Shown here: positions 26,633-35,340 of the stretch, one piece after another | Numbering within the stretch: the stretch's first letter is position 1 | Layout of the letters: each line of letters starts with the position of its first letter | DNA from: Tropicimonas marinistellae | GTDB lineage: Bacteria; Pseudomonadota; Alphaproteobacteria; Rhodobacterales; Rhodobacteraceae | Direction: 5' to 3' | Assembly: GCF_001509585.1 (NCBI RefSeq) | Contig: NZ_LNCI01000015.1 | Coordinates: forward strand, 1 to 64,000 | DNA: 64,000 nucleotides | Position numbers and translations under genes: made by a program | The notes under the pieces: generated by a model | Database searches by the model: none | What the model saw: only the letters and a program-made list of their open reading frames with translations | Told to the model about the DNA's origin: nothing

Positions 26633-27580
26633 ATGTCAGGTCAGAGCGTTCGTGAGAAGTTCATGCGTCGATTTGTCGGCCTGTCGCGGTACAGTCGGTT
26701 AAAGGCCTGGGGCGTGGTTGGATGGTACGTCGCGTTGATTGTTGCCGGAATTGCGCTCGGCCACCATCTGCTGTCGCTGCCGACGAGTTGGTTAACGGTA
26801 TTAGCCATGGTTTCGCTCGCGTTCTTTATTGGAACGCGGCTACGTGGATTGAACAATATCGTGCACGAGTGCAGCCATTCCACGTTTTCGGCGCATAAAG
26901 CGGATAACGTAGTTCTTGGAAAACTGTGCTCGGCAATCTTAACCGGCTGCTTCCGTCAATATAAAGATGACCATCTCTCGCATCACGCCCATCTGGGGGA
27001 TTACGAACACGATCACGAGTTCGCCGCGATTGAGAAATTCCGCCTGCATGAACCGCTGACGCCCATGAAGACGTTGAAACTCGCATTGGCGCCGCTGCTC
27101 GGGCAGCACCTCAGGATGTACTCCGGAATCAACATGTCCGGCGATGATGGGAAGTTCTTCTTCGCGCTGAAGATCGGGTTGCTCCTGGCGATAATGGCCT
27201 TCTCGATCGTTGCTCCTCTGACTTCGCTATTTTTCGTCGTGATACCGCTGTTCTACGTCTTCCCGACGCTCAACTTCTGGACCGATTGCCTGGACCACGC
27301 CGGGTTGGTGGGATCGGATGATGAACTGACGGCATCGCGGAACATTCTCGCGCCCACGCCTATCCGGCTTCTGTTCTTCCCCCGCTACGATTGCTACCAT
27401 CTGGTGCATCACCTCTTTCCGCAGGTTCCAGCCAGCCACTTGAAATCAGTGCACGATGAACTCTGCGAGGAACCGGCGTATCGCAACCAGCCGACGGCCG
27501 CGCGCCCTGCGCATTTCGCCCTTCCGGAGCTTTTCTCGGGCGGGAATCGGAACCGGGTGGGCATGCAAGCCGAGAATTGA
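26633..27580 (+). CDS. Membrane fatty-acid desaturase family protein
   Basis: A 315-residue integral membrane di-iron protein. The three histidine boxes are visible: H78-ECS-H82, H114-LSHHAH (114-120) and H256-LVHHLFP (256-263). Membrane spans lie at about 27-48, 54-70, 180-200 and 200-215. The family inserts double bonds or hydroxyl groups into acyl chains or related lipids. It is divergent from an ArgP-like regulator, with the two operator dyads between. The actual substrate is unknown. A GGGGGTGGG ribosome site precedes the ATG. Confidence 0.9.
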   Translation: MSGQSVREKFMRRFVGLSRYSRLKAWGVVGWYVALIVAGIALGHHLLSLPTSWLTVLAMVSLAFFIGTRLRGLNNIVHECSHSTFSAHKADNVVLGKLCSAILTGCFRQYKDDHLSHHAHLGDYEHDHEFAAIEKFRLHEPLTPMKTLKLALAPLLGQHLRMYSGINMSGDDGKFFFALKIGLLLAIMAFSIVAPLTSLFFVVIPLFYVFPTLNFWTDCLDHAGLVGSDDELTASRNILAPTPIRLLFFPRYDCYHLVHHLFPQVPASHLKSVHDELCEEPAYRNQPTAARPAHFALPELFSGGNRNRVGMQAEN

Positions 27581-27598
27581 GATCGCGGATTTCCATGT

Positions 27599-27638
27599 GC
27601 GCGGCGACCATTTCGGAACGTACCGACGGTCGCCGCGC
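27599..27638 (+). terminator. Probable terminator of the desaturase gene
   Basis: GCGCGGCGACC (27599-27609) pairs perfectly with GGTCGCCGCGC (27628-27638) across an 18-base loop, starting 18 bases after the desaturase stop. There is no strong T-run (GTCTTATAAT follows), so Rho-dependent or inefficient ending is possible. Confidence 0.5.
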
Positions 27639-28118
27639 GTGCGTCTTATAATCGGATGAGTTGGCTTATGAGCCGGATGCCAGTTGTCAGCGCTGGCCGG
27701 TTCCGATCAAGCATTCATGCTTCCTGGCCTTGCCGAAGCGGTGCTGGAGAATCGCGGTGATTGCGGGGAACGCGATGACGCGGTGAGCGACAGGAACCTT
27801 CCGGATGTGGCGTGTTCCAAGCGCGTATCCGGCTGTACCAAACGTGTTATTTGGGCCGTGGAACGCACGGGCATCGCCAATTTTGGACATCTTCGTTGTT
27901 GAAGGACCGCGGCGTTCATCCGTATTGGCGGGAAACAATTAATTCCGTAGCGTAAACCAATCGCCACATTTCGGTGCCAAGAATGACACTTCATCGCCCT
28001 AGTTCAGTGGAATTAATATAACACCCACACACTAGACACACACACTCAACACCAACGCCTAAACGGGGACCCTGGACGCCAAAGCAATCGCGCTGAGGGA
28101 TCACACTACCAAGGTTCC

Positions 28119-28149
28119 GAATGGGGGTCGCTTAATGCGACCCCCATTC
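28119..28149. other. Perfect 13-bp hairpin with TTAAT loop
   Basis: GAATGGGGGTCGC, loop TTAAT, GCGACCCCCATTC. The closing CGC-TTAAT-GCG matches the hairpin at 24400-24431 closely. TCTACTTTCC follows, a weak T-containing tail. It may end a small RNA that begins in the CA-rich tract upstream. Confidence 0.55.
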
Positions 28150-28268
28150 TACTTTCCAAACACACCCATCGCGTCCAACCTTCGTCCGCCAAACGCCTTT
28201 CAACTATGCAATCCGTAGAACAGTTTTACTCTCCATCGCACCGCTGATTCTAAAGAACTTCAGAACAA

Positions 28269-28283
28269 CTAATCCAACATTAG
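28269..28283. promoter_or_regulatory. CTAAT-N5-ATTAG dyad
   Basis: CTAATCCAACATTAG, followed by ATTTTTTAAT. It matches the 25278 dyad in arms, spacing and right flank. It lies 26 bases upstream of a short open frame at 28309. Confidence 0.4.
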
Positions 28284-28308
28284 ATTTTTTAATTATGAGA
28301 ATCTACCC

Positions 28309-28521
28309 ATGCTTCTGAAACAGTTTGTTGATGGCGCTACCAAGGTGATCATCAGACGATCTCGCCAATGGCGGAACCGCCTTCTCTTCTTCTCTGCCAC
28401 GGTGTCCACCGCCGCGGTTCTGCTGGCCAGTTCGATCATCCGCTTGGCGGCGTCCGCACAGGTTCCGAAAACACGCTCCGGCTTCGCTGCCAAGCGCGCC
28501 CGGGCGCAGACCTGCGCTTGA
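28309..28521 (+). CDS. Doubtful small membrane protein
   Basis: A 70-residue frame with a single hydrophobic segment (LLFFSATVSTAAVLLASSII, about residues 25-44) between basic ends. It begins 26 bases after the CTAAT/ATTAG dyad, which would suit a controlled gene, but there is no good ribosome site, only GAGAATC seven bases ahead. I do not recognise the sequence. It could be a chance frame. Confidence 0.27.
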   Translation: MLLKQFVDGATKVIIRRSRQWRNRLLFFSATVSTAAVLLASSIIRLAASAQVPKTRSGFAAKRARAQTCA

Positions 28522-28646
28522 ACGCATGGCAGCACGCTCTCGCGGGCCGGGAGGCAACGTTGGGCGATGATACGTGGGCGGGCGCCAGCCAGTGCCCCAG
28601 GTCCGTGCTTGTCCGACTGGCCGGGGCGCCATTGCGATTGGCTGGT

Positions 28647-29420
28647 CTACGCCTGTGAGTCCGTCGCAGGATGCCCGTTCGAGACAAGCGCCTCGGGCGG
28701 CGGCTGGCGTTTCAGGAAAGGCGCGCGCTTGATGTAGAGGATCAGCGCCTGCCAGTGGATCAGCGCCAAAACGCGGGCGGCGCCGAGAGGCCGACGAAGT
28801 GCGGCGCGGGCCAGAGAGGCGTTCGTGGCCGGTCGCCGAGGTCCGGTCAGGGTGGCAATCACGCCTTCGCCGCCGTGCACATATGCAATGCGGATATCGA
28901 CCGCCGTGTCGGTCAGGCCGAAGTTGAACTGATAGTCTCCCGCAATCTGCTGGAACGGGGAGACATGCATCACTTTCCGCGCCGTCAGGCGATCCGTTCG
29001 CCGGATGGGGCGAAAGTCGTCATGGGCACAGAAGTAGCAGTGCCGCTGGCCGAACGTGCTGTTGACCTCGGCCACGAAGGCACAGGGTTTTCCGTCGCGC
29101 AGCGCGATCCAAAAACTCACCGGGTTGAACTTGAACCAAAGGAAACGCGGCTGGGTGAGCAATGCGAGCGTGGTGCCTTTCATCGGGAAGCCGCGCGCCG
29201 CGAGAATATCGCGAAACCATGCCACGCCGCGCCCGGCGCCGCGAGCGCCGCCGTGATCGCGATCGTTCAAATGCCACAGGTTGAAGCGGTTCGCCGAGAG
29301 GAGTTGAGGCGCCCCATCGAACGGAAACTCCACAAGCACGAAATCCACGCCGTATCGAAACGCGTTTTTCAGTTGTCCACGTCGGGCGTGAAACGTGTGT
29401 CCGGCGATATGGTCGATCAT
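28647..29420 (-). CDS. DUF1365 family protein
   Basis: A 257-residue DUF1365 protein beginning MIDHIAGHTFHARRG at 29420, where GAAGGA stands six bases ahead; the longer frame to 29480 adds an unconserved tail. Further family segments are FLWFKFNPVSFWIALRDG and HVSPFQQIAGDYQF. DUF1365 genes usually sit with cyclopropane-fatty-acid synthase, FAD oxidoreductase or photolyase genes, in lipid modification loci. None of those partners is adjacent here, though a desaturase lies 1 kb away. Its reaction is unknown. Confidence 0.88.
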   Translation of the reverse strand: MIDHIAGHTFHARRGQLKNAFRYGVDFVLVEFPFDGAPQLLSANRFNLWHLNDRDHGGARGAGRGVAWFRDILAARGFPMKGTTLALLTQPRFLWFKFNPVSFWIALRDGKPCAFVAEVNSTFGQRHCYFCAHDDFRPIRRTDRLTARKVMHVSPFQQIAGDYQFNFGLTDTAVDIRIAYVHGGEGVIATLTGPRRPATNASLARAALRRPLGAARVLALIHWQALILYIKRAPFLKRQPPPEALVSNGHPATDSQA

Positions 29421-29613
29421 GTTCCTTCTACGCTCGTGGTGCCTGACCGGATCGGTCTTCCTGAGATGTGAGCGGTCCATTTAACGATGTGTCCCGCCTC
29501 ACATTGGTAACGATGGACATAGGAAATGGCGCAGGCATGCCCAATACCCAGTTCCGATATGCTGAGCTCTGCGGGGAATGTCCCTTGTCTGCGGGAGCGC
29601 CACGGAAGGGGAT

Positions 29614-29689
29614 TGGCAGGGGCAGCAGGGTTCGAACCCGCGACCTACGGTTTTGGAGACCGTCGCTCTACCAGCTGAGCTATACCCCT
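29614..29689 (-). tRNA. tRNA-Trp (CCA)
   Basis: A 76-base tRNA on the minus strand. Acceptor AGGGGTA/TGCCCCT, discriminator G, encoded CCA at 29614-29616. The anticodon loop CTCCAAA gives anticodon CCA. D arm TAGCTCAGCTGGTAGAGC and T arm GCGGGTTCGAACCCTGC are standard. Confidence 0.97.
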
Positions 29690-29901
29690 AAGGCTGGCGT
29701 TTCTTAGGTACTCCCGCCGAGAGCGTCAAGCCGTTATCATGTTCCGATGGACCCGGTCAGAACACGACCGCGCGCAGGACTTGCCGATATCCGCGCTGCG
29801 TGGTTCAACTGACCACGCCGGACAACGCGGCGCATACCGCGGCGGAGCCCACCTGATCCGCACGTGCCAGCGGCAGGACGAAAGCAGCAGGGCAAAAACA
29901 G

Positions 29902-30963
29902 ATGTCGCAATCGGTCAGCTCATTTCCTTCGGAACTCGCCTTCGTTCCCTTCGTGTCCGTCCATGACATGATGCGGCTCGTCAATGCCAGCGGGCCGGAG
30001 GTCTTCATGGCCGATCTTGCTGGCTATATCGAAGCCGACTTCAAGCGCTGGCAGGAGTTCGACAAGACCCCGCGTGTGGCGTCTCACTCGCCGGAAGGCG
30101 TTATCGAGCTGATGCCAACTGCGGACGCGGAGAATTACGGGTTCAAGTACGTGAACGGGCACCCGAAGAATATGCGCGAGGGGTACCAGACAGTAACCGC
30201 CTTCGGTGTTCTCTCGTCCGTTGCGAATGGCTATCCGATATTGTTGACCGAGATGACCGTACTAACGGCCCTGCGCACCGCCGCGACTTCCGCGCTGGTC
30301 GGCCGCTATCTCTGCCCCGAGGGGTCGGAGGTCATGGCGATGATCGGAAATGGCGCGCAATGCGAGTTTCAGGCGCTGGCCTTCCGCGCAATTTGCGGCA
30401 TCAACAGGCTTCGGCTCTTTGACATCGACCCGGCGGCAACGCGGAAGGCCGCGCGGAACCTCACCGCTCAAGGGTTCGAGGTCGTCGCCTGCGAGAGTGC
30501 GGAGGTCGCCGTTGAGGGCGCACAGGTTGTCACGACCTGTACGGCCGACAAGCAATACGCGACCATCTTGACCGACAACATGGTTGGTACGGGCGTTCAC
30601 CTGAACGCCATTGGCGGCGACTGCCCGGGAAAAACGGAACTACACCGCGACATTCTCCTGCGCTCCGACATCTTCGTGGAATACACGCCGCAGACCAGAA
30701 TCGAAGGTGAGCTGCAGCAATTGCCCGAGGATCATCCCGTAACCGAGTTGTGGCAGGTCATGCGCGGTGAGGCCACCGGTCGCCGCGATGCCAGGCAGGT
30801 TACGCTTTTCGACTCGGTCGGCTTCGCGATCGAGGATTTCAGCGCGCTCCGTTTCGTACATGACAGGATCCAAGGCTCAGATTATTTCGAGAACCTGGAC
30901 TTGCTCGCCGACCCTGACGATCCGCGCGACCTCTTCGGGATGCTCCTGCGTGCCAAGACCTGA
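29902..30963 (+). CDS. Ornithine cyclodeaminase family protein
   Basis: A 353-residue protein of the ornithine cyclodeaminase / mu-crystallin family, which converts L-ornithine to L-proline and ammonia with NAD+. Residues visible include KYVNGHPKN (substrate Lys), EMTVLTALRTAATSALVGRY, the NAD motif MIGNGAQCEFQALAF (about 148-162), and GTGVHLNAIGGDCPGKTEL with the catalytic Asp. The full length and the GHP/GGDCPGK motifs favour true ornithine cyclodeaminase over the broader family. It is a single gene. Confidence 0.88.
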   Translation: MSQSVSSFPSELAFVPFVSVHDMMRLVNASGPEVFMADLAGYIEADFKRWQEFDKTPRVASHSPEGVIELMPTADAENYGFKYVNGHPKNMREGYQTVTAFGVLSSVANGYPILLTEMTVLTALRTAATSALVGRYLCPEGSEVMAMIGNGAQCEFQALAFRAICGINRLRLFDIDPAATRKAARNLTAQGFEVVACESAEVAVEGAQVVTTCTADKQYATILTDNMVGTGVHLNAIGGDCPGKTELHRDILLRSDIFVEYTPQTRIEGELQQLPEDHPVTELWQVMRGEATGRRDARQVTLFDSVGFAIEDFSALRFVHDRIQGSDYFENLDLLADPDDPRDLFGMLLRAKT

Positions 30964-31074
30964 GCGCGTCGGCGTATTGCAGCGACATCTCAGAAGCGTC
31001 GCGCCCGCGCCACGCGGCCGGTCCCGTTTTCGGTGCCGCGACAATGGCCGTGGTTCTTGGCCTGACGCTTTGAT

Positions 31075-31959
31075 ATGCGAGCCCACATGCTGAGCCCGGC
31101 CACGAATATGCCGCCACAGGACCTGCCCGACCGCGCCACTGAAGCGCTGCTTTCGCGGCCTTGGACGCACCTTTTGGACAGGGCGCTCGACAAGGCACGC
31201 ACGGTGCCCACGATGCTCAGCGGGCAGGAGCAGCAGCTCTACTACTGGCTCACGGCGTTCTGGGCGGAAGGCGCCGGGGCGATCGTCGATCTCGGGTGCT
31301 TTGCAGGCGGCTCCACGGCCCGCCTGGCACAGGGGTTGGCAGTCGCCGGGCTCGACAGCCGGGTCGCGGCCTTCGACCGGTTCACGGCCGGCGAGGACGT
31401 CAAGCACTCGGTCCTCTATCGGCAGGGTGTCGCGCCATTCGACGGCGCCGATATCCTCCCCCTTGCGAAGGACCTGTTGGCCCCTTGGAGCGAGTGGATT
31501 GACCTCCATCGCGGCGAGATCGATCAACTCGGCTGGGCAGGGGGGCCAATCGAGATCCTTGTGATGGACGCCTCCAAGGCCGCTTGCACGATGGACCGCA
31601 TGAGCGAGACGTTTCTGCCACATCTGGTTCCCGGCCGCTCGCTCGTCGTCCAGCAGGACTTCCTTCACTGGAGCCAGCCCTGGGTGCCGGCCCAGATGGA
31701 GCTTTTGTCGGAATACTTCACGCCGCTCGTTCATGTGCCGCGCGACACCATGGTGTTTCTCTGTCACGGATCGCCCCCAGCGGATTCGCTGGCGTTGGCA
31801 CGGTCAGACGACCTCTCCGATTCCGACCTTCTGGGTCTCCTGGCCGCTGCGAAGCTTCGCTATACACCGTGGGGCCTCGCGGACCGCCTGCAAGAGACGA
31901 TTGACGGGTTGCGGAACAATCCGGGCCTTCGACGCGCGCACCAGTTTCAGCGCCGCTGA
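31075..31959 (+). CDS. Class I SAM-dependent methyltransferase-like protein
   Basis: A 294-residue protein. Motif I of the SAM-binding fold is visible in AIVDLGCFAGGSTARLAQGL (about residues 69-88). VAAFDRF follows as motif II, and EILVMDASKA as a later strand with an acidic residue. The form resembles TylF/cephalosporin hydroxylase-type methyltransferases. No strong ribosome site precedes any of the three candidate starts (31075, 31087, 31108). The acceptor is unknown. It is convergent with the next gene. Confidence 0.65.
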   Translation: MRAHMLSPATNMPPQDLPDRATEALLSRPWTHLLDRALDKARTVPTMLSGQEQQLYYWLTAFWAEGAGAIVDLGCFAGGSTARLAQGLAVAGLDSRVAAFDRFTAGEDVKHSVLYRQGVAPFDGADILPLAKDLLAPWSEWIDLHRGEIDQLGWAGGPIEILVMDASKAACTMDRMSETFLPHLVPGRSLVVQQDFLHWSQPWVPAQMELLSEYFTPLVHVPRDTMVFLCHGSPPADSLALARSDDLSDSDLLGLLAAAKLRYTPWGLADRLQETIDGLRNNPGLRRAHQFQRR

Positions 31960-31972
31960 CAGGGCGAAACGC

Positions 31973-32848
31973 TCAGGACGCGCCGATCCTCCCGAGGAAT
32001 TCCCTGACTGCCGTTTCGGCCTGTTGCGTCGCCTCGGGAGAGAATTCCAGCAGGCTGAGGGGATCTTTTTCGGCCTGATCGAAACCATGTGTCGTACCCT
32101 GCAGGGTGAGCACCGAGACGTCTCGGCCCTCGCGCGCCATCCCACGGGCCACGTCGGCACAGGGTTCCTCGTCTGCAATCGTGTCGCCCTCGACCAGCAG
32201 GAACAGCGCCGGGATATCGGCGCGCCAACCGTGTCGGGCAACCTGACTGCCGGTGCCGCAATAGGGGTAGAGCAATATCATGCCCGCGACACCCGCGAAT
32301 TCGCTGCGTTCGATACTCTCTGGCCAGCGGATCAGGTTGTACGGCCGCCGCCCAGAGGCATGCAACGAAAGCATGTCGAGAATGGACCAACCACCGTGAG
32401 ATGCGCCGAGCAGAACGATATGCTCTGAATCCACCTCCGGTCGTGCCCGCGCGATATCGATGGCAACGGCAACGTCTCCGGCACGTTCGCCGCCGGTCAG
32501 CATCTGCCCGGCACAAATCAGCCGCCATAGCTGTGCATCGCCGTAGCCGCGCGGCGTATGGCTGTCGACGATTATCGCGCCCCATCCGGCCGCGTTGAAC
32601 GCGTCGGCCCAACGGTTCATATTGTCCTTCGGGCCGTCGCAGCCTGAAAACAGCAAGATCGTCGGAAATGGGCCGGGTCCGTCGGGCATCCGCACGCGCA
32701 TGTCTGGCAGCAACACCTGGGCGAGCGCGTCCGGCTCCATTTTCCGCGCCGCCCATCCCTGATAGCGCAAATAGGTATTGCACCCGATAAACAACGCGAT
32801 CAGTGCAACCGCAGCAACGGCAAGGCTCAGCATGGCGCGCTTCCGCAT
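31973..32848 (-). CDS. Dienelactone hydrolase-like alpha/beta hydrolase, membrane-anchored
   Basis: A 291-residue alpha/beta hydrolase. The N terminus is a hydrophobic anchor (residues 6-22), and FIGC23 is close to a lipobox, so it may be a lipoprotein. The nucleophile elbow GAS150HGG lies in VLLGASHGGWS, the Asp region in LFLLVEGDTIADEEPC, and the His in GTTHGFDQ. It begins four bases after the stop of the upstream membrane hydrolase gene, forming a two-gene operon. Substrate unknown. Confidence 0.83.
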   Translation of the reverse strand: MRKRAMLSLAVAAVALIALFIGCNTYLRYQGWAARKMEPDALAQVLLPDMRVRMPDGPGPFPTILLFSGCDGPKDNMNRWADAFNAAGWGAIIVDSHTPRGYGDAQLWRLICAGQMLTGGERAGDVAVAIDIARARPEVDSEHIVLLGASHGGWSILDMLSLHASGRRPYNLIRWPESIERSEFAGVAGMILLYPYCGTGSQVARHGWRADIPALFLLVEGDTIADEEPCADVARGMAREGRDVSVLTLQGTTHGFDQAEKDPLSLLEFSPEATQQAETAVREFLGRIGAS

Positions 32849-32852
32849 CGCA

Positions 32853-34529
32853 CTACCAAGGCGCCGGGCGGCGCTCGAAGATCGCCTTCAGCGCCGCCGC
32901 CCGATCGTCGTTCCAGCCCTCTGGCTGCACCACTTCGGCCCAGGCGTCGATGTAGTCGGGCGCGACGTAGAAGTGCCCGTAGCGCGGCACCTTGAGTGAG
33001 ATCGCCATGTCGAGCGCGAGGTGGAACATGGTGACGACGGGGAACCAGCGGAAATCCTCGGACACATCGAATGGCCGTTCCCCCTTCATCCAGTCCGGGC
33101 GCCGCCAGGCGGAGTCGAATGTGAACGAGACGATCGCGTCCGACCCGTAATGGAGAAAGACGAGCCTGATCGGCCCCCACGGGGAAAACCCGTCGTCCAG
33201 CGTGTCCTCCTGATTTGTGACGCGGGCGAGCGACCCGTTGCCGAACCTTGGGCGCCAGGCGGGGCTCTCCGGGTTTCGATCGTCGCGAATATGTTGCCAG
33301 GTCGGGCTCAGGAACGGCGAACCTGCCCAGAGTGCGCCGTCTATGGGGTCCGCCAGAATGTCCAGAAGCGGCAGCGTCGACTGGGAGTTGAATGCCCCCT
33401 GGCTGAGGCCGTGAACGTAGAGCTTCGGGCGGTTTTCTTTCGGCAAGGCGCTCCAGTAGGTGTAGATCGTGTCGAACAAAGCGCGTGCCTGCTCGATGCC
33501 ATTCTCTGGGTGCGCCAGAAGTGAGAGGGCACTTGTGAGGTAGGAATACTGCACCGCGACGGTCGCCACATCGCCGCCAAGCATGAAATCGAGCGTATCG
33601 TGCCCGCCCGGATCCATCCACCCGGTGCCCACCGGGACAACCACGACAATGGCGGACCGTTCGAATCCGCGGACCCTGATCAACTCGTCGAGCGCAATCT
33701 TCGCCCGCTCGTCCGGTGTGTCGGCCGCCCGTCGGCCGACATAGACCCGTACCGGGTCCCGTGCCTCCTCGCCGGCGAACTCCAAAATCTCGCTCGCCGT
33801 TGGTGCGTTGGCCACGAATGATCGGCCCCAACGGCCCATCTCCTGCCACCTGACCAGCGAATCGGGGCTTCCCGTCTTCTGCGGATCGCTCGGTTGCGGG
33901 ATGTCGGGTTCGATCAGGACGTCCGCGGCTTCGAAGGACGCATCGGCTGCCTCGAAGATCCGGCGGACAAGAACGCCGTCGATCGCGGCCCAGAAAAGCC
34001 AAAGCACCAGGCCGAAGCCCAGCACGACCCCGACCCGCGGCGGAACCAGTCGCCCCAGAAGCGCATCAAGTCGCCACAGGACGAACCCGAAGGCCCGCCC
34101 CAGCAGCAGCAACGCGACGAAGACGGCAAGCGCGATCCCTCCGACAGTCCAAGGGTGGGTGGTGTCCACCGGATCGAGGCCCATGACGTCGCGGGTCGCG
34201 TTTTGCCATCCCGTCGCGCGCCAAAGGAACGCGACGCAGATCAGCAGTGCAATTGCGGTGGCCAGCAACCGCAGAGTCCGCCGTCGCGATTGTGCCGGCA
34301 CCGGAAACCCGAGGAACCGCCACAACCAAACCCCGTACATCGCGATCCAGTATCCCAGAATGGCCACCACGCCGCCAAGCGCGCCCTGCATGGTCGGATC
34401 GCGTGGCATAAGCGATGGCGTGAGGGATACGCCGAAAAACACCGCGCCCAGAAGAACACCCACGGCCCGCAGCCCCCAGCTGCCTTCGGATTCCCGGATA
34501 CCTGCCAGAAGGCCGTCTCGATCACTCAT
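32853..34529 (-). CDS. Membrane alpha/beta-hydrolase family protein (DUF2319-type)
   Basis: A 558-residue protein with an N-terminal membrane half (spans near residues 20-38, 47-68, 80-100, 125-145 and 160-180) and a C-terminal alpha/beta-hydrolase domain. The nucleophile motif is HGLSQGAFNS, and GTGWMDPGGHDTLDFM precedes it; this matches the alpha/beta-hydrolase family IX with its transmembrane region. The start at 34529 has no strong ribosome site but gives the natural MSDRDGLL N terminus. Role unknown; it shares an operon with the DLH-like gene. Confidence 0.85.
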   Translation of the reverse strand: MSDRDGLLAGIRESEGSWGLRAVGVLLGAVFFGVSLTPSLMPRDPTMQGALGGVVAILGYWIAMYGVWLWRFLGFPVPAQSRRRTLRLLATAIALLICVAFLWRATGWQNATRDVMGLDPVDTTHPWTVGGIALAVFVALLLLGRAFGFVLWRLDALLGRLVPPRVGVVLGFGLVLWLFWAAIDGVLVRRIFEAADASFEAADVLIEPDIPQPSDPQKTGSPDSLVRWQEMGRWGRSFVANAPTASEILEFAGEEARDPVRVYVGRRAADTPDERAKIALDELIRVRGFERSAIVVVVPVGTGWMDPGGHDTLDFMLGGDVATVAVQYSYLTSALSLLAHPENGIEQARALFDTIYTYWSALPKENRPKLYVHGLSQGAFNSQSTLPLLDILADPIDGALWAGSPFLSPTWQHIRDDRNPESPAWRPRFGNGSLARVTNQEDTLDDGFSPWGPIRLVFLHYGSDAIVSFTFDSAWRRPDWMKGERPFDVSEDFRWFPVVTMFHLALDMAISLKVPRYGHFYVAPDYIDAWAEVVQPEGWNDDRAAALKAIFERRPAPW

Positions 34530-34757
34530 GCGCGCAACTCCCTGGGCTTGCCGGCTGATACCACGCTCTTGCTTTCGTCCCAAGGTTTTGCACGGCCCGT
34601 CGGGATCGCGGCAGCATGGCGCAATGTCGCGCCTGTTGCGGAGCGCGTCGCGGCTGCACGACGCTCATGCGGTGGGTGCATGTGACGCTTTTTTGACCCT
34701 CGGTGCGATTTTCCGCTTGCAGCCAATCGGAACGAGTCCTAGATAGGCACCTCCTGT

Positions 34758-34834
<77 letters not shown>

Positions 34835-34845
34835 AAATTCCTACA

Positions 34846-34895
34846 CGATATCAAAAACTTGAAATCGGCTTCGGCCGATCAAGTTTTTGATATCG
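34846..34895 (+). terminator. Long hairpin after tRNA-fMet
   Basis: CGATATCAAAAACTTG starts a 22-bp stem, interrupted by a 2-base bulge (AA), ending at GGC-TTCG-GCC, a stable UUCG tetraloop. The arms are 34846-34869 and 34874-34895. It begins 11 bases after the CCA end, so it is probably the tRNA terminator, though the lower stem is AT-rich and symmetrical and no T-run follows except GTTTT. Confidence 0.7.
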
Positions 34896-35340
34896 CGTTT
34901 TGCATCAACGCCACATCAACGTTTGACGAGTTCGCTGGTTGGGGGCGATGGGATCTTGGGTTCAGGCGGAGCCTCGTGCCTCTGTCGCCTTAGGCTTCTA
35001 TGGCCTCATCCAGCGGAAGTACGACGCTGGACGTTTCGTTCTCCCAGGTATTGTCATCACGAATCGACGTGGGCCTTGAGGAGCCTGGATCGCCTGCATG
35101 AATGGCTGTGCCGGGCGCTGCGTGCACCGACCGGCGCGGGCGTTCGTCTCCGAATTCAAGGAAGCACCCGGGATTACTCGACGCAGCCGATCGTTGGAGG
35201 GCAGGAATTCCAACGCTGCATTCCGAGACATGGATAATGTGACGGATCGCACCGACGGTTTGATCCCGGTCATGGATTGGTTGCGGCGGTCAACATACCA
35301 CCGGAGGAACCGGGATCGCAACTACTCTGGGGAGCGGACG
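34896..35340. other. Gap between tRNA-fMet and the CPBP gene
   Basis: No gene or tRNA-end repeat is seen. It carries the promoter side of the CPBP gene. Confidence 0.35.

Larger units (their letters stand above)
27639..28646. other. 1-kb gap with hairpin, CA-rich tract and dyad
   Basis: No firm gene is seen. It contains a CA-rich tract (about 28020-28055), a perfect hairpin (28119-28149), a CTAAT/ATTAG dyad (28269-28283) and one weak short frame (28309-28521). The layout mirrors the 24.3-25.3 kb stretch on the other side of the LysR/desaturase pair. Confidence 0.45.
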
